From: Pseudomonas alkylphenolica
Lineage (GTDB): Bacteria; Pseudomonadota; Gammaproteobacteria; Pseudomonadales; Pseudomonadaceae
Assembly: GCF_016009175.1 (NCBI RefSeq)
Contig: NZ_JADUCM010000003.1
Coordinates: 62,001-126,000 of the forward strand
DNA: 64,000 bases
Direction of reading: 5' to 3'
In this document: piece after piece, positions 47,871 through 58,683 of the stretch
Layout of the letters: every line of letters begins with the position of its first letter
Numbering within the stretch: position 1 is the stretch's first letter
The notes under the pieces: generated by a model
The model's input: the letters and a program-made list of their open reading frames with translations, nothing else
Told to the model about the DNA's origin: nothing
The model's database searches: none
Made by a program: the position numbers and the translations under genes

Positions 47871-47888
47871 GTTCAGAAATTTCTGAAC
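47871..47888. repeat. 18-bp perfect palindrome, candidate operator
   Basis: GTTCAGAAATTTCTGAAC has no loop and is perfectly symmetric. It lies between the NTF2-like gene (start 47784) and metE (start 48007), 87 bases upstream of the former. Confidence 0.6.
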
Positions 47889-47923
47889 CAATCGCCGAGG
47901 TGCTGTTCATCATGAGGAATATT

Positions 47924-47956
47924 TGAGTTGATCTAAAAAATAATGAGTTTGTCTCA
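47924..47956 (+). promoter_or_regulatory. Two MetR-type half-symmetric boxes upstream of metE
   Basis: TGAGTTGATCTAA (47924-47936) and TGAGTTTGTCTCA (47944-47956) share the pattern TGAG-N5-CT-A and are spaced exactly 20 bp apart. E. coli MetR sites are TGAA-N5-TTCA, the same 4-5-4 architecture. Confidence 0.45.
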
Positions 47957-48006
47957 CTATCGCGACCTGCCGACAATGGCGCCATTAAACGAATTGGAGT
48001 TTTGTC

Positions 48007-50295
48007 ATGGCATTGGCCCATTCCCTTGGATTCCCGCGCATTGGCCGCGATCGCGAACTGAAGAAAGCCCAAGAGGCGTTCTGGAAGGGCGAGCTCAATG
48101 AAGCGGGCCTGCGTGCGGTGGGCAGTGAACTGCGCAAAACGCACTGGGCACTGCAGAAACAGGCCGGGATCGAGCTGTTGCCGGTGGGCGATTTCGCCTG
48201 GTACGACCAGGTGTTGACCCACTCGCTGATGTTCGGCGTGATCCCTGAGCGCTTCCGTCCACACGACGGCAAAGCCACCCTGCAGACCCTGTTCGGCATG
48301 GCGCGTGGCGTCAGCGACAGCTGTTGCGGTGGTGCCCATGCGCAGGAAATGACCAAGTGGTTCGACACCAACTACCACTACCTGGTACCGGAATTCAGCG
48401 CCGACCAGCAGTTCCAGCTGGGCTGGGAGCAACTGTTTGAAGAGGTTGCAGAGGCCCAGGCATTGGGCCACACGGTCAAGCCGGTAATCATCGGCCCGCT
48501 GACCTACCTGTGGCTGGGCAAAGCCAAAGGTGCGGCATTCGACAAACTTGAACTGCTCGATCGTCTGTTGCCGCTGTATGGCCAGATCTTCCAGCGTCTG
48601 GCGGCCCAAGGCGTCGAGTGGGTGCAGATCGACGAGCCGATCCTGGTACTGGACCTGCCGCAGGAATGGAAGAACGCTTTCGAGCGTGCCTACAACCAGA
48701 TCCAGCGCGACCCGCTGAAAAAACTGCTCGCTACGTACTTCGGTGGCCTGGAAGAGAACCTGGGGCTGGCGGCCAACCTGCCGGTGGACGGTTTGCACAT
48801 CGACCTGGTGCGTGCCCCTGAGCAGTACCCGACCATCCTCGATCGCCTGCCTGCCTACAAGATTCTGTCGCTGGGCCTGGTCAACGGTCGTAACGTCTGG
48901 CGCTGCGACCTGGAAAAAGCCCTGGAGGTACTTCAGCACGCCAACGAACGGTTGGGCGAGCGCCTGTGGGTAGCGCCTTCCTGTTCGCTGCTGCACAGCC
49001 CTGTAGACCTCGGGCGGGAAGACAAGCTGGATGCCGAGCTCAAAAGCTGGCTGGCCTTTGCCGTACAAAAATGCGAAGAAGTCGCCCTTCTTGCCCGTGC
49101 TGTCAACGAGCCGGAAGCGCAACCGGTGCTGGAGGCTTTGGCCCAGAGCCGTGCAGTACAAGCCAGCCGTGCTGCCTCGACACGTATTCACAAGCCGGCG
49201 GTGCAGGCGCGCGTTGCAGCTATCACCGGCAGTGACAGCCAGCGCCACTCGGCGTTTGCCAGCCGTATCACCAAGCAGCGCGCGGGGTTGGACTTGCCGC
49301 TGTTCCCGACCACTACCATCGGCTCGTTCCCGCAAACCGGGGCGATTCGCCTGGCGCGCCAGTCGTACAAGCAAGGCAAGTTGACCGAGGCGGAATACAC
49401 CGAAGCGATGCACAGCGAAATCCGTCACGCCGTTGAAATCCAGGAGCGCCTCGGCCTGGACGTGCTGGTACACGGCGAAGCGGAACGCAACGACATGGTC
49501 GAGTACTTCGCCGAGCAGCTGGACGGTTACCTGTTCACCCGTTTTGGCTGGGTCCAGAGCTATGGTTCACGCTGTGTAAAACCTGCGGTGATCTTCGGCG
49601 ACCTGAGCCGCCCGAACGCCATGACGGTGGAGTGGATCCGCTATGCCCAGGGTCTGACCGACAAAGTCATGAAGGGCATGCTCACGGGCCCGGTGACCAT
49701 GCTGATGTGGTCGTTCCCGCGAGAAGACGTGACCCGTGAGGTGCAGGCACGCCAACTGGCGCTGGCCATTCGTGATGAAGTCGTCGATCTGGAAGCGGCG
49801 GGTATCAAGATCGTGCAGATCGATGAAGCCGCCTTCCGTGAAGGCCTGCCCCTGCGCCAGGCGCAATGGCAGCCTTATCTGGACTGGGCCACCGAGGTGT
49901 TCCGCCTGTGCGCCTCGGGTGTGCGAGACGAAACCCAGATCCACACCCATATGTGCTACAGCGAGTTCAACGATGTCATCGAGTCCATAGCTGCCATGGA
50001 TGCCGACGTCATCACCATTGAAACATCGCGTTCGGACATGGAATTGCTGGAGGCGTTCGAGGCCTTTGCCTACCCGAACGAGATCGGCCCGGGGGTCTAC
50101 GACATCCACTCGCCCCGCGTTCCGGATGTCGCGGAAATGGCCAACCTGCTGCGCAAGGCTGCCAAGCGTATCCCCGCCGAGCGCTTGTGGGTCAACCCCG
50201 ACTGCGGCCTGAAAACCCGTGGTTGGCCAGAAACCGAGGCGGCCCTGGTGCACATGGTCAATGCGGCTCGGCAACTGCGTAAAGAGTGGGCATAA
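48007..50295 (+). CDS. metE: Cobalamin-independent methionine synthase
   Basis: MetE transfers a methyl group from methyltetrahydropteroyl-triglutamate to homocysteine. The 762-residue product is full length, with the N-terminal ([29 protein letters not shown]) and C-terminal ([19 protein letters not shown]) barrels. Zinc ligands are present: H648 and C650 in HTHMCYSEF and C733 in NPDCGLKT, offset by seven from E. coli H641, C643 and C726. ATTGGAG precedes the ATG. No cobalamin riboswitch is visible in the 222-base upstream gap, but MetR-like boxes are. A bidirectional terminator follows. Confidence 0.97.
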   Translation: MALAHSLGFPRIGRDRELKKAQEAFWKGELNEAGLRAVGSELRKTHWALQKQAGIELLPVGDFAWYDQVLTHSLMFGVIPERFRPHDGKATLQTLFGMARGVSDSCCGGAHAQEMTKWFDTNYHYLVPEFSADQQFQLGWEQLFEEVAEAQALGHTVKPVIIGPLTYLWLGKAKGAAFDKLELLDRLLPLYGQIFQRLAAQGVEWVQIDEPILVLDLPQEWKNAFERAYNQIQRDPLKKLLATYFGGLEENLGLAANLPVDGLHIDLVRAPEQYPTILDRLPAYKILSLGLVNGRNVWRCDLEKALEVLQHANERLGERLWVAPSCSLLHSPVDLGREDKLDAELKSWLAFAVQKCEEVALLARAVNEPEAQPVLEALAQSRAVQASRAASTRIHKPAVQARVAAITGSDSQRHSAFASRITKQRAGLDLPLFPTTTIGSFPQTGAIRLARQSYKQGKLTEAEYTEAMHSEIRHAVEIQERLGLDVLVHGEAERNDMVEYFAEQLDGYLFTRFGWVQSYGSRCVKPAVIFGDLSRPNAMTVEWIRYAQGLTDKVMKGMLTGPVTMLMWSFPREDVTREVQARQLALAIRDEVVDLEAAGIKIVQIDEAAFREGLPLRQAQWQPYLDWATEVFRLCASGVRDETQIHTHMCYSEFNDVIESIAAMDADVITIETSRSDMELLEAFEAFAYPNEIGPGVYDIHSPRVPDVAEMANLLRKAAKRIPAERLWVNPDCGLKTRGWPETEAALVHMVNAARQLRKEWA

Positions 50296-50345
50296 AGATA
50301 TTGGCACCACGTCTGCTCTCATGACGTGTGATGTACGCAAAAACA

Positions 50346-50382
50346 AAAAGCCCCTTGAAGGTCAGGCCTTCAAGGGGCTTTT
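50346..50382. terminator. Bidirectional terminator between metE and ychF
   Basis: AAAAGCCCCTTGAAGG pairs perfectly with CCTTCAAGGGGCTTTT around a short loop, giving T runs on both strands between two convergent genes. Confidence 0.95.
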
Positions 50383-50412
50383 GTCGGTCGGGATCCGACG
50401 TTTGGTCAAGCG

Positions 50413-51513
50413 TTAGACGTTGAAGCGGAAGTGCATCACGTCGCCGTCTTTGACGATGTAGTCCTTGCCTTCCAGACGCCATTTACCGGCTTCTTTCGCG
50501 CCGCCTTCACCGTTGTACTTGATGAAGTCGTCATAGGCGACGACTTCGGCACGGATGAAGCCTTTTTCGAAGTCGGTGTGGATCACGCCGGCTGCCTGAG
50601 GTGCAGTGGCGCCAACGCGTACGGTCCAGGCGCGGACTTCCTGAACGCCGGCAGTGAAGTAGGTCTGCAGGTTCAGCAGCGAGTAACCGGCACGGATCAC
50701 GCGGTTCAGGCCAGGCTCTTCGAGGCCCAGGGCTTCGAGGAACATGTCTTTCTCTTCGCCTTCGTCGAGCTCGGCGATTTCAGCTTCGATCTTGTTGCAC
50801 ACCGGCACCACGATCGCGCCTTCTTCTTCGGCAATGGCACGCACCACATCCAGGTGCGGGTTGTTGTCGAAGCCGTCTTCGGCAACGTTGGCGATGTACA
50901 TCACCGGCTTGCTGGTCAGCAGGTGGAAGCCACGGATCACGGCCTTTTCGTCGTCTGCCATGTGCTTCATCAGGCTGCGCGCAGGCTTGCCTTCAGTGAA
51001 GTGCGGGATCAGCTTCTCGAGGATGGCTTTCTGTGCCAGGGCATCCTTGTCACCGCCCTTGGCGTTACGCGCGACTTTCTGCAGTTGCTTCTCGCAGCTG
51101 TCGAGGTCGGCGAAGATCAGTTCGAGGTCGATGATCTCGATGTCGCGCTTGGGGTCGACGCTGTTGGAGACGTGAATCACGTTCTCGTCTTCAAAGCAGC
51201 GGACCACGTGGGCGATGGCATCGGTTTCACGGATATTGGCCAGGAACTTGTTACCCAGGCCTTCGCCTTTCGACGCACCGGCCACCAGGCCTGCGATGTC
51301 GACGAATTCCATGGTGGTCGGCAGAACCTTGTTCGGCTTGACGATGGCCGCCAGCGCATCCAGGCGCGGATCAGGCATCGGCACGATGCCGCTGTTCGGC
51401 TCGATGGTGCAGAAGGGGAAGTTCTCCGCAGCAATACCGGACTTGGTCAGGGCGTTGAACAGGGTGGACTTGCCGACGTTGGGCAGACCGACGATGCCGC
51501 AATTGAAACCCAT
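50413..51513 (-). CDS. ychF: Redox-regulated ATPase YchF (Obg-like)
   Basis: YchF is a TRAFAC-class ATPase that binds ribosomes and affects the oxidative stress response. The 366-residue protein begins [23 protein letters not shown] (P-loop), has [25 protein letters not shown] (switch region) and NVAEDG where NKXD would be, the change that makes this family prefer ATP. A TGS domain forms the C terminus ([39 protein letters not shown]). It follows pth by 21 bases, in the conserved rplY-pth-ychF order. Confidence 0.96.
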   Translation of the reverse strand: MGFNCGIVGLPNVGKSTLFNALTKSGIAAENFPFCTIEPNSGIVPMPDPRLDALAAIVKPNKVLPTTMEFVDIAGLVAGASKGEGLGNKFLANIRETDAIAHVVRCFEDENVIHVSNSVDPKRDIEIIDLELIFADLDSCEKQLQKVARNAKGGDKDALAQKAILEKLIPHFTEGKPARSLMKHMADDEKAVIRGFHLLTSKPVMYIANVAEDGFDNNPHLDVVRAIAEEEGAIVVPVCNKIEAEIAELDEGEEKDMFLEALGLEEPGLNRVIRAGYSLLNLQTYFTAGVQEVRAWTVRVGATAPQAAGVIHTDFEKGFIRAEVVAYDDFIKYNGEGGAKEAGKWRLEGKDYIVKDGDVMHFRFNV

Positions 51514-51534
51514 GGTGAATCCCTCTTCGTGGAG

Positions 51535-52119
51535 TCAAGCCTTCTGGCTGTGCAGCTCTCTCATCGCACGCGTCCAATCACCGGCGAGGATATCCGGCAG
51601 CACGCCGAGGGCAAAATCGATACTGGCGTCCAGTTTTTCCTGTTCGGCGCGCGGCGCCTTGCCCAGGACAAAACCGGAGACCCTGCTGCTGTCACCCGGG
51701 TGGCCAATGCCAAGCCGCAGACGGTGAAAGTCGTTCTTGTTGCCGAGCTGCGCAATGATGTCGCGCAGACCGTTGTGCCCGCCATGGCCGCCGCCCTTCT
51801 TGAGTTTGGCGACGCCCGGGGGCAGGTCGAGTTCGTCGTGGGCCACCAGGATGGCATCTGGCTCGATACGGAAAAAATTGGCCAGTGCAGCAACGGCTTG
51901 GCCGCTGCGGTTCATGTAGGTGGTCGGAATCAACAGACGAACGTCGTTGCCCTGATGGCTGAACTTAGCCGTCAGGCCGAAATACTTGCGGTCAGGCGTC
52001 AAGGTGACGCGCTGGGCGCTGGCGATGCGTTCTACGAAAAGAGCCCCTGCGTTATGCCGGGTCTGTTCGTATTCGGGGCCGGGATTTCCCAGGCCGACGA
52101 TCAGTTGAATGGCGGTCAC
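51535..52119 (-). CDS. pth: Peptidyl-tRNA hydrolase
   Basis: Pth releases tRNA from prematurely dropped peptidyl-tRNA. The 194-residue product has [26 protein letters not shown] with the catalytic His, [21 protein letters not shown] and [28 protein letters not shown], all family signatures. The start is a GTG at 52119, preceded by AAGGAAGAG. It lies 77 bases after rplY and 21 before ychF, and is normally cotranscribed with both. Confidence 0.96.
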   Translation of the reverse strand: MTAIQLIVGLGNPGPEYEQTRHNAGALFVERIASAQRVTLTPDRKYFGLTAKFSHQGNDVRLLIPTTYMNRSGQAVAALANFFRIEPDAILVAHDELDLPPGVAKLKKGGGHGGHNGLRDIIAQLGNKNDFHRLRLGIGHPGDSSRVSGFVLGKAPRAEQEKLDASIDFALGVLPDILAGDWTRAMRELHSQKA

Positions 52120-52196
52120 GTCAGGGGCTCTTCCTTGGAGTTGGGGGTTACAGTGCGGGGCACTGTAACCCGATCAACGCCGGCGTGCCGAGTGGA

Positions 52197-52796
52197 TTAC
52201 TCAGCAGCGCCTTCTGCAGCTTCAGGCGCAACACGCGGAGCGTGAACGTTGGCAACTGCTTTGTCATCACCGTGAGCCAGAGCAACGAACTCAACGCCTT
52301 TCGGAGCTTTGAGGTCCGACAGGTGAATGATGGTGCCGACTTCGGCCTTGGCCAGGTCAACTTCGATGAACTCAGGCAGGTCTTTGGCTTCGCAGGAAAC
52401 TTCGATCTCGGCCACTACGTGGGAGATTTCGCCGCCTTTCTTGACCGGTGCTTCTTCGTTGATGAAGTGCACAGGAACGATAGCGGTCAGTTTCTGGCCA
52501 GCTACAACGCGGACGAAGTCAGCGTGCATGATGAACTGCTTGGCAGGGTGACGCTGCATGGCTTTAACAACGACGCTTTCTTTCTTGCCGTCGATGTTCA
52601 GCTCGATAACGTGGCTGAAAGCAGCTTCGTTTTCGAACAGCTTGGCAACTTCTTTAGCCAGCATGGTGATCGAAACTGGCTCTTTGTCACCGCCGTAAAC
52701 TACAGCAGGAACGGAAGAGGCGAGACGACGCAGGCGGCGGCTCGCACCTTTCCCCAGGTCGGTACGCGCTTGGGCGTTCAGGATGAAATCAGTCAT
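52197..52796 (-). CDS. rplY: 50S ribosomal protein L25 (Ctc/TL5 form)
   Basis: This protein binds 5S rRNA. At 199 residues it is the long form with an N-terminal L25 domain ([33 protein letters not shown]) and the C-terminal TL5/Ctc beta domain ([46 protein letters not shown]), followed by an Ala/Glu-rich tail. GGAG before the ATG at 52796 sets the start; the frame is open to 52847. A strong terminator separates it from prs upstream. Confidence 0.95.
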   Translation of the reverse strand: MTDFILNAQARTDLGKGASRRLRRLASSVPAVVYGGDKEPVSITMLAKEVAKLFENEAAFSHVIELNIDGKKESVVVKAMQRHPAKQFIMHADFVRVVAGQKLTAIVPVHFINEEAPVKKGGEISHVVAEIEVSCEAKDLPEFIEVDLAKAEVGTIIHLSDLKAPKGVEFVALAHGDDKAVANVHAPRVAPEAAEGAAE

Positions 52797-52859
52797 TTTG
52801 TATCTCCAAAATAGCCATCTCCCGCAGGCGTTTGCGACCAGCGCCAAACGGGATGGGCA

Positions 52860-52900
52860 AAAAAGCCCCGCCCCAACAACGAGTGTTGGGGCGGGGCGCT
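52860..52900 (-). terminator. Rho-independent terminator of prs
   Basis: GCCCCGCCCCAACA pairs perfectly with TGTTGGGGCGGGGC around a 5-base loop; on the minus strand it is followed by a T run. It lies between prs and rplY, both on the minus strand. Confidence 0.9.
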
Positions 52901-52934
52901 TTACGTCAACGTGTGTATCGCGAGAGCAGGGCTC

Positions 52935-53876
52935 TCAGCGGAACATCGCGCTGATCGATTCTTCATTGCTGATGCGGCGAACCGCTTCGGCAACAACCGG
53001 TGCAATATCCAGTTGACGGATACGGTCACAGGCTTGTGCAGCTGCGGACAGCGGGATGGTATTGGTAACCACCAGCTCGTCCAGCACGGAGTTCTCGATA
53101 TTCTCGATCGCCCGACCCGACAGGACAGGGTGCGTGCAGTAGGCGTAAACCTTGGCAGCGCCGTGTTCTTTCAGGGCCTTGGCCGCATGGCACAGGGTGC
53201 CGGCGGTGTCGACCATGTCGTCGACGAGAATACAGGTACGTCCTTCGACGTCGCCGATGATATGCATCACTTCGGAGTGATTGGCCTTTTCACGGCGTTT
53301 GTCGATGATACCCAGATCGACACCCAGGGACTTGGCAACAGCACGTGCACGCACGACGCCGCCGATGTCCGGGGACACGATCATGAGGTTCTCGAAACGC
53401 TGGTCTTCGATGTCATCCACCAGAACGGGGGAGCCGTAGATGTTATCTACCGGAATATCGAAGAAACCCTGGATCTGGTCAGCGTGCAGATCGACAGTGA
53501 GAACACGGTCGATACCGACGACGGTGAGCATGTCAGCGACGACTTTGGCGCTGATAGCTACACGCGCCGAACGCGGACGGCGATCCTGGCGGGCATATCC
53601 GAAGTAAGGAATCACGGCAGTGATTCGGGACGCTGAGGAGCGGCGGAAGGCATCGGCCATCACTACCAGTTCCATCAGATTATCGTTGGTTGGCGCGCAA
53701 GTCGGCTGAATAATGAAAACGTCTTTACCGCGAACATTTTCATTGATCTCAGTGCTGATTTCGCCGTCGGAGAACTTACCGACAGAAACGTCACCGAGAG
53801 GGATATGCAGCTGACGTACGACACGCCGAGCCAGATCGGGGTTAGCGTTCCCCGTAAAGACCATCATCTTGGACAC
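52935..53876 (-). CDS. prs: Ribose-phosphate pyrophosphokinase
   Basis: Prs makes PRPP from ribose 5-phosphate and ATP, for nucleotide, histidine and tryptophan synthesis. The 313-residue product has [66 protein letters not shown] (flexible loop) and the PRPP-binding [21 protein letters not shown]. The open frame continues upstream through tRNA-Gln, but the GTG at 53876 ([15 protein letters not shown]) gives the family length. It lies between tRNA-Gln and rplY. Confidence 0.96.
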   Translation of the reverse strand: MSKMMVFTGNANPDLARRVVRQLHIPLGDVSVGKFSDGEISTEINENVRGKDVFIIQPTCAPTNDNLMELVVMADAFRRSSASRITAVIPYFGYARQDRRPRSARVAISAKVVADMLTVVGIDRVLTVDLHADQIQGFFDIPVDNIYGSPVLVDDIEDQRFENLMIVSPDIGGVVRARAVAKSLGVDLGIIDKRREKANHSEVMHIIGDVEGRTCILVDDMVDTAGTLCHAAKALKEHGAAKVYAYCTHPVLSGRAIENIENSVLDELVVTNTIPLSAAAQACDRIRQLDIAPVVAEAVRRISNEESISAMFR

Positions 53877-53923
53877 GCGCAGTACCTGAAGGCTGAGGGT
53901 ATACCTGGATGAGTATAGGAAAA

Positions 53924-53998
53924 TGGCAGGGGCGGCTGGATTCGAACCAACGCATGGCAGGATCAAAACCTGCTGCCTTACCGCTTGGCGACGCCCCT
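53924..53998 (-). tRNA. tRNA-Gln (anticodon TTG)
   Basis: The 75-base sequence folds as a cloverleaf: acceptor AGGGGCG pairs with CGCCCCT, the D arm is GCCAAGCGGTAAGGC, the anticodon stem GCAGG/CCTGC holds TTTTGAT, and the T arm has GGTTCGAATCC. CCA is encoded. It lies 34 bases after ispE and 47 before prs on the same strand, so it may be cut from a mixed transcript. Confidence 0.96.
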
Positions 53999-54032
53999 GT
54001 ATCTGTTGCTGCGAGTACCTTGTACTCGATTC

Positions 54033-54878
54033 CTAGTGCAGGCTTTGAAGCTTACGATGCAACATCGAAATGTTGCTTCCTTTTGCTACAAACCCCGTCT
54101 GGGTATCTGCAAGAAGGGCCAAAACTTTATCAGCTTCAGCTTTGCTTGGGAAGGCCCCAAACACACAACTTCCAGTTCCGGTGAGTCTAGCTTCAGTGAA
54201 TTTGTTTAGCAAATTCAGTGAGTTACGTACTTCTGGGTAACTCTGCTCTACTACCGGTTGGCAGTCATTACGACTGTTTCCCTTGGGAACGGGGCGCATC
54301 TTAAGGGGCAAGGAATCACGTGTCAACTGCGGATGTGAAAAAATTTCTGCTGTACTTACAAATACTTGTGGCACCAGCACGACGTACCAGGGTTCTTCCG
54401 GGTCGGCAGGGGTAAGGATTTCCCCGACACCTTCGGCGAAAGCCGCGTGGCCGCGCACGAACACCGGCACGTCGGCGCCCAGGCTCAGGCCCAGTTCGGC
54501 CAGCTGGTCTTCGCTGCACCGGGTGCCCCACAGGTGATCAAGGCCGAGCAGGGTAGTGGCCGCGTCCGAGCTGCCGCCACCGATGCCGCCGCCCATGGGC
54601 AGGACTTTCTTCAGCCAGATATCGGCGCCTTTGCCGCAGCCGGTCAGGGCTTGCAGTTTGCGCGCAGCCTTGACGATCAGGTTGCTGTCGTGGGGAACGC
54701 CGTCGATTGGCGTGTGCAGGTGGATCTCGCCGTCTTCGCGCGCGGCAAACGACAGTTCATCGCCGTAGTCGAGAAACTGGAACAGCGTTTCCAGCAGGTG
54801 GTAGCCGTCGGCGCGGCGTCCCAGAATGTGCAGCATCAGGTTGAGTTTTGCCGGTGCCGGCAGGGTCAGCGTGGTCAT
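54033..54878 (-). CDS. ispE: 4-diphosphocytidyl-2-C-methyl-D-erythritol kinase
   Basis: IspE is the ATP-dependent kinase of the non-mevalonate (MEP) isoprenoid route. The 281-residue protein is a GHMP kinase: [35 protein letters not shown] at the start, the ATP loop [27 protein letters not shown], and [17 protein letters not shown] near the C terminus. The start lies one base after the lolB stop, so these genes are translated together. It precedes tRNA-Gln and prs. Confidence 0.96.
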   Translation of the reverse strand: MTTLTLPAPAKLNLMLHILGRRADGYHLLETLFQFLDYGDELSFAAREDGEIHLHTPIDGVPHDSNLIVKAARKLQALTGCGKGADIWLKKVLPMGGGIGGGSSDAATTLLGLDHLWGTRCSEDQLAELGLSLGADVPVFVRGHAAFAEGVGEILTPADPEEPWYVVLVPQVFVSTAEIFSHPQLTRDSLPLKMRPVPKGNSRNDCQPVVEQSYPEVRNSLNLLNKFTEARLTGTGSCVFGAFPSKAEADKVLALLADTQTGFVAKGSNISMLHRKLQSLH

Positions 54879-54879
54879 G

Positions 54880-55497
54880 TCAGTGCCCCAGCTGGCGTGG
54901 CTGCCAGTCCTTGACCACCAGGGTCACGTCGATGTTCTGGCCGTGCAGCTTGAGGCGCTCGGGCAACCAGTAGCCATTCTGTTCGGTGTAGCTCAGGTAT
55001 TCGACGTTCCAGCCATCCTGCTTGAGTGCGGACAAGCGACTGTCACTGCCCAGGGTCAGCTGGCTTTTGCTGTCGGGTGCCGGCAGGCCGCGTACCCACC
55101 AGACCAGATGCGATACCGGCAGTTCCCAGCCAAGCTGTTCTGCAAGCAGGGCTTCCGGGCTTTTCGCCTCGTACCGGCCCTGGTTGGCGACTTCCAGCAC
55201 GACGCTACCCGGCCGCCCGGTCAGGCGTGCCGCGCCACGGCCCAGGGGGCCGGACAGGCGAATGTCGTAATAATCCTGGCGTTGCAGCCAGAACAGGGTG
55301 CCGCTGCCCGAGTCTTTGGGGGCGCGAATGCCGACTTTGCCGTTGATCTGCCAGCCGTCCAGCGTACTCAACTGCTGTTTGTGTTCACGCCACAGCTGTG
55401 GGCTGCCCTGGCCCTGCAGGGCCTCGCGGGAGCCGAAGCCGGCACAGCCAGCAAGCAGGGCGATCAGGGTGAAGGTAATGCAGTGGCGCAAAAACAT
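54880..55497 (-). CDS. lolB: Outer-membrane lipoprotein LolB
   Basis: LolB receives lipoproteins from LolA and inserts them in the outer membrane. The 205-residue product has a lipoprotein signal ([18 protein letters not shown], lipidated C18) and the LolB core [91 protein letters not shown]. The position between a TPR-protein gene and ispE is conserved in gammaproteobacteria. Confidence 0.94.
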   Translation of the reverse strand: MFLRHCITFTLIALLAGCAGFGSREALQGQGSPQLWREHKQQLSTLDGWQINGKVGIRAPKDSGSGTLFWLQRQDYYDIRLSGPLGRGAARLTGRPGSVVLEVANQGRYEAKSPEALLAEQLGWELPVSHLVWWVRGLPAPDSKSQLTLGSDSRLSALKQDGWNVEYLSYTEQNGYWLPERLKLHGQNIDVTLVVKDWQPRQLGH

Positions 55498-55501
55498 AGG
55501 C

Positions 55502-57229
55502 TTAAAGAGTCTCGGATCCGGTCAGGCGCAGGACGGTCTTGCGCAGGATGGGGCTGTCGGGCTGGGTCTCGAAGGCCTTGGCCCAGATCTGCCGTGCTTC
55601 GCGGCGTTTGCCATTGGCCCAGAGCACTTCACCCAGGTGGGCAGCGACTTCGTGGTCGGGGAAGCGCTCCAGCGCCTGGCGCAGCAGGCGCTCGGCTTCA
55701 TCGAGGTTGCCCATGCGGTAGTTGACCCAGCCCAGGCTGTCGAGCACGGCGGGATCGTCCGGGTTGATCTGGTGGGCTTTTTCGATCAGCGACTTGGCTT
55801 CTGCGTAGCGCGTGGTGCGGTCGGCCAGGGTGTAGCCCAGGGCGTTGAGGGCCATGGCGTTTTCCGGCTCGCGGGCGATGATGCTGCGCAGGTCCTTTTC
55901 CATCTGGGCCAGGTCGTTGCGCTTCTCGGCCATCATGGCACGGGTATAGAGCAGGCTGTTGTCGTCAGGGTATTGCTTGAGGGCTTGCTCCAGTACCTGC
56001 AGGGCCTGGGCATCCTTGTCGTTGTTACCCAGCGCTTCGGCTTCGATCAGGTACAGCTGGATGGCGTAGTCGGGCTGCGTGTCGCGGGCCAGTGCCAGGC
56101 GGCGCGAGGCTTCGTTGCTGCGGCCATTGGCAACGAGGATGTCGGCCTGGCGCAGTTGGGCGGGCAGGTAGTCGTTGCCCGGGCCGACCATGGCGTATTC
56201 GTCCAGGGCTGCCTGCGGTTGATTGCGTTCTTCGTGGATGCGGCCCAGGTTCAGGTGCGCCGAGTCGACGTGGCTGTCACGTTCGATCAGCTCCTGCAGG
56301 TAGCCGGCAGCCTCTTCCCAGTTCTTGGTTTCCAGGCAGATGAGGGCCAGGGAGTAACGCAACTCGTCATCTTCCGGGTATTGCTGGACCAGGCTGGAGA
56401 ACTCGACTTTGGCATCGTCAAGGCGATCCTGTTCCACCAGGGTGCGGGCGTAGGTCAGGCGCAGGCGCTTGTCGTCCGGGTTCTGGCGGATGGTTTTCTG
56501 CAGCAGCGGCAGCGCTTCGCTGCCGCGCCCTACGCTTTGCAGCAGGCGGGCGCGCAGCAGCACCGGGGCGATCTCGCCTTCTTCAGGGGGATGATTTTCA
56601 AGCAGGGTAAGGGCTTCGTTGGCATTGCCGTCCTGTTGCAGCAGCAAGGCCTTGCCGAACACCAGCTGGCCGTTGTCCGGGTATTTGCGCAGCAGCCGGT
56701 CAAAACTCTTCTGCAGGCCGTCGCGGGTTTCCTGATCGGTTTCGGCAGCCGACAAGGCGAGGAAGTCGAAATGGGTGTCGCCCTGGCCTTGCAGCACTTT
56801 CTCCATGTACACCATGGAATCATCGTAACGGCCACCGCGTGCCAGTTGGATGGCTGCAGCGCGTTGGGCGTCGAGGTTGTCCGGATCGTTTTTCGCCCAG
56901 AGCAGCGAGGTGTCGAGGGCAGCCTGATCGGCGCCGACGTATTCGGCAATGCGGTAGGCACGCTCGGAAATGCCGGGATCCTGGGTCTTGATGGCTTCAC
57001 TGACATAGTTGTCGAGGGCAATGTCGAAGCGATTGCGCTGGCCGGCCAGTTCAGCGGTCAGCAGGTTGTACACGGTGTCCTGGCTGAACGATCCATAGAC
57101 CACGGGTTTGTCCGCCTGCTTTTGCGCGGCATCAGCGGCAGGTGCCTGATCATCGGTAGAACCGGGGGCCAGGGTCTGACAGCCCTGGAGCAGGGCAAAG
57201 GCAAGGAGCAACGCGTAGGATCTATTCAT
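55502..57229 (-). CDS. Tetratricopeptide-repeat lipoprotein
   Basis: The 575-residue protein has a lipoprotein signal ([17 protein letters not shown], lipidated C17). From about residue 40 to the C terminus it is almost all TPR units, for example [93 protein letters not shown]. It is expected on the periplasmic side of a membrane as a scaffold. It lies four bases upstream of lolB and is divergent from hemA, the order usual in pseudomonads. Confidence 0.9.
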   Translation of the reverse strand: MNRSYALLLAFALLQGCQTLAPGSTDDQAPAADAAQKQADKPVVYGSFSQDTVYNLLTAELAGQRNRFDIALDNYVSEAIKTQDPGISERAYRIAEYVGADQAALDTSLLWAKNDPDNLDAQRAAAIQLARGGRYDDSMVYMEKVLQGQGDTHFDFLALSAAETDQETRDGLQKSFDRLLRKYPDNGQLVFGKALLLQQDGNANEALTLLENHPPEEGEIAPVLLRARLLQSVGRGSEALPLLQKTIRQNPDDKRLRLTYARTLVEQDRLDDAKVEFSSLVQQYPEDDELRYSLALICLETKNWEEAAGYLQELIERDSHVDSAHLNLGRIHEERNQPQAALDEYAMVGPGNDYLPAQLRQADILVANGRSNEASRRLALARDTQPDYAIQLYLIEAEALGNNDKDAQALQVLEQALKQYPDDNSLLYTRAMMAEKRNDLAQMEKDLRSIIAREPENAMALNALGYTLADRTTRYAEAKSLIEKAHQINPDDPAVLDSLGWVNYRMGNLDEAERLLRQALERFPDHEVAAHLGEVLWANGKRREARQIWAKAFETQPDSPILRKTVLRLTGSETL

Positions 57230-57405
57230 AATCAGGATTTGGGCGGCTTACCAGCGGTCGGATCATCATGACACAAGCGCCGGGGCAAACCCATAAGGGA
57301 AGCGCTCGGTAGGGGTAGACTATAGAGACAATAGCGAGCGGTGGTTGTTCTGAAACCTGCGAAGTAGGACAATTATCGGCTTCTCGTCATAATCAGCGAC
57401 CTTGC

Positions 57406-58683
57406 ATGGCCTTTCTTGCCCTCGGTATCAACCATAAGACTGCCTCGGTAGACGTACGCGAGCGCGTGGCGTTTACCCCTGAGCAGCTGGTGGACGCCTT
57501 GCAGCAGCTCTGCCGACTGACCGCCAGCCGCGAAGCCGCCATCCTTTCGACCTGCAACCGCAGCGAGCTCTATATAGAGCAGGACCACCTGGCGGCGGAG
57601 AGCATTCTGCGCTGGCTGGCCGAATACCATCAGTTGAGCCTCGATGAACTGCGTGCCAGTGCCTACGTCCATGAAGACCATGATGCCGTCCGGCACATGA
57701 TGCGCGTGGCGTCCGGGCTCGATTCACTGGTGCTCGGCGAACCGCAAATTCTTGGCCAGATGAAGTCGGCCTATGCCGTGGCCCGCGAAGCCGGAACCAT
57801 CGGGCCGTTACTCGGGCGCCTGTTCCAGGCTACCTTCAGTGCCGCCAAACAGGTGCGCACCGACACCGCCATCGGTGAAAACCCGGTGTCGGTCGCGTTT
57901 GCCGCGGTCAGCCTGGCCAAACAGATCTTCAGTGACCTGGGGCGTAGCCAGGCGTTGCTGATTGGCGCCGGCGAAACCATCACCCTGGTGGCGCGACACC
58001 TGCACGAGCAGGGCGTACGGCGCATAGTCGTGGCCAACCGGACCCTGGAGCGGGCCAGTACCCTGGCCGAACAGTTCGGTGCTCATGCGGTACTGCTGGC
58101 CGACATCCCGCAGGAGCTGGTCAACAGCGACATCGTCATCAGTTCCACGGCCAGCCAGTTGCCGATCCTGGGCAAGGGCGCGGTGGAAAGCGCGTTGAAA
58201 CAGCGCCGGCACAAGCCGATTTTCATGGTCGATATCGCCGTGCCGCGGGACATCGAGCCTGAAGTCGGTGAACTGGATGACGTTTACCTCTACACCGTTG
58301 ACGACCTGCACGATGTCGTCGCCGAGAACCTCAAAAGTCGTCAGGGCGCTGCCCAGGCCGCTGAAGAACTGGTCTCGGGGGGCGCCGAAGACTTCATGGC
58401 ACGCCTGCGCGAGCTGGCGGCGGTCGATGTGCTCAAGGCTTACCGTCAGCAGAGCGAACGCTTGCGTGACGAAGAATTGCAAAAAGCCCAGCGCCTGCTC
58501 GCCAACGGCAGCAGTGCCGAAGAGGTGCTGGTGCAACTGGCCCGCGGGCTGACCAACAAATTGCTGCATGCACCCAGTGTGCAACTGAAAAAGCTCTCTG
58601 CCGAAGGCCGCCTCGATGCGCTGGCCATGGCCCAGGAACTCTTTGCCCTCAATGAGGGTTCGACGGATAAAACCCCGCAATGA
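57406..58683 (+). CDS. hemA: Glutamyl-tRNA reductase
   Basis: HemA reduces glutamyl-tRNA to glutamate-1-semialdehyde, the first committed step of tetrapyrrole synthesis. The 425-residue protein has [20 protein letters not shown], the catalytic C50 in [34 protein letters not shown] and the NADPH site [15 protein letters not shown]. The C-terminal dimerisation helices are intact. The stop overlaps the prfA start by four bases (ATGA). A 176-base divergent gap separates it from the TPR gene. Confidence 0.97.
   Translation: MAFLALGINHKTASVDVRERVAFTPEQLVDALQQLCRLTASREAAILSTCNRSELYIEQDHLAAESILRWLAEYHQLSLDELRASAYVHEDHDAVRHMMRVASGLDSLVLGEPQILGQMKSAYAVAREAGTIGPLLGRLFQATFSAAKQVRTDTAIGENPVSVAFAAVSLAKQIFSDLGRSQALLIGAGETITLVARHLHEQGVRRIVVANRTLERASTLAEQFGAHAVLLADIPQELVNSDIVISSTASQLPILGKGAVESALKQRRHKPIFMVDIAVPRDIEPEVGELDDVYLYTVDDLHDVVAENLKSRQGAAQAAEELVSGGAEDFMARLRELAAVDVLKAYRQQSERLRDEELQKAQRLLANGSSAEEVLVQLARGLTNKLLHAPSVQLKKLSAEGRLDALAMAQELFALNEGSTDKTPQ

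Noticed and set aside
47785..48006. Cobalamin riboswitch upstream of metE
   Set aside because: The gap has no B12-box-like sequence and is too short to hold the usual ~200-base aptamer together with the divergent promoter.
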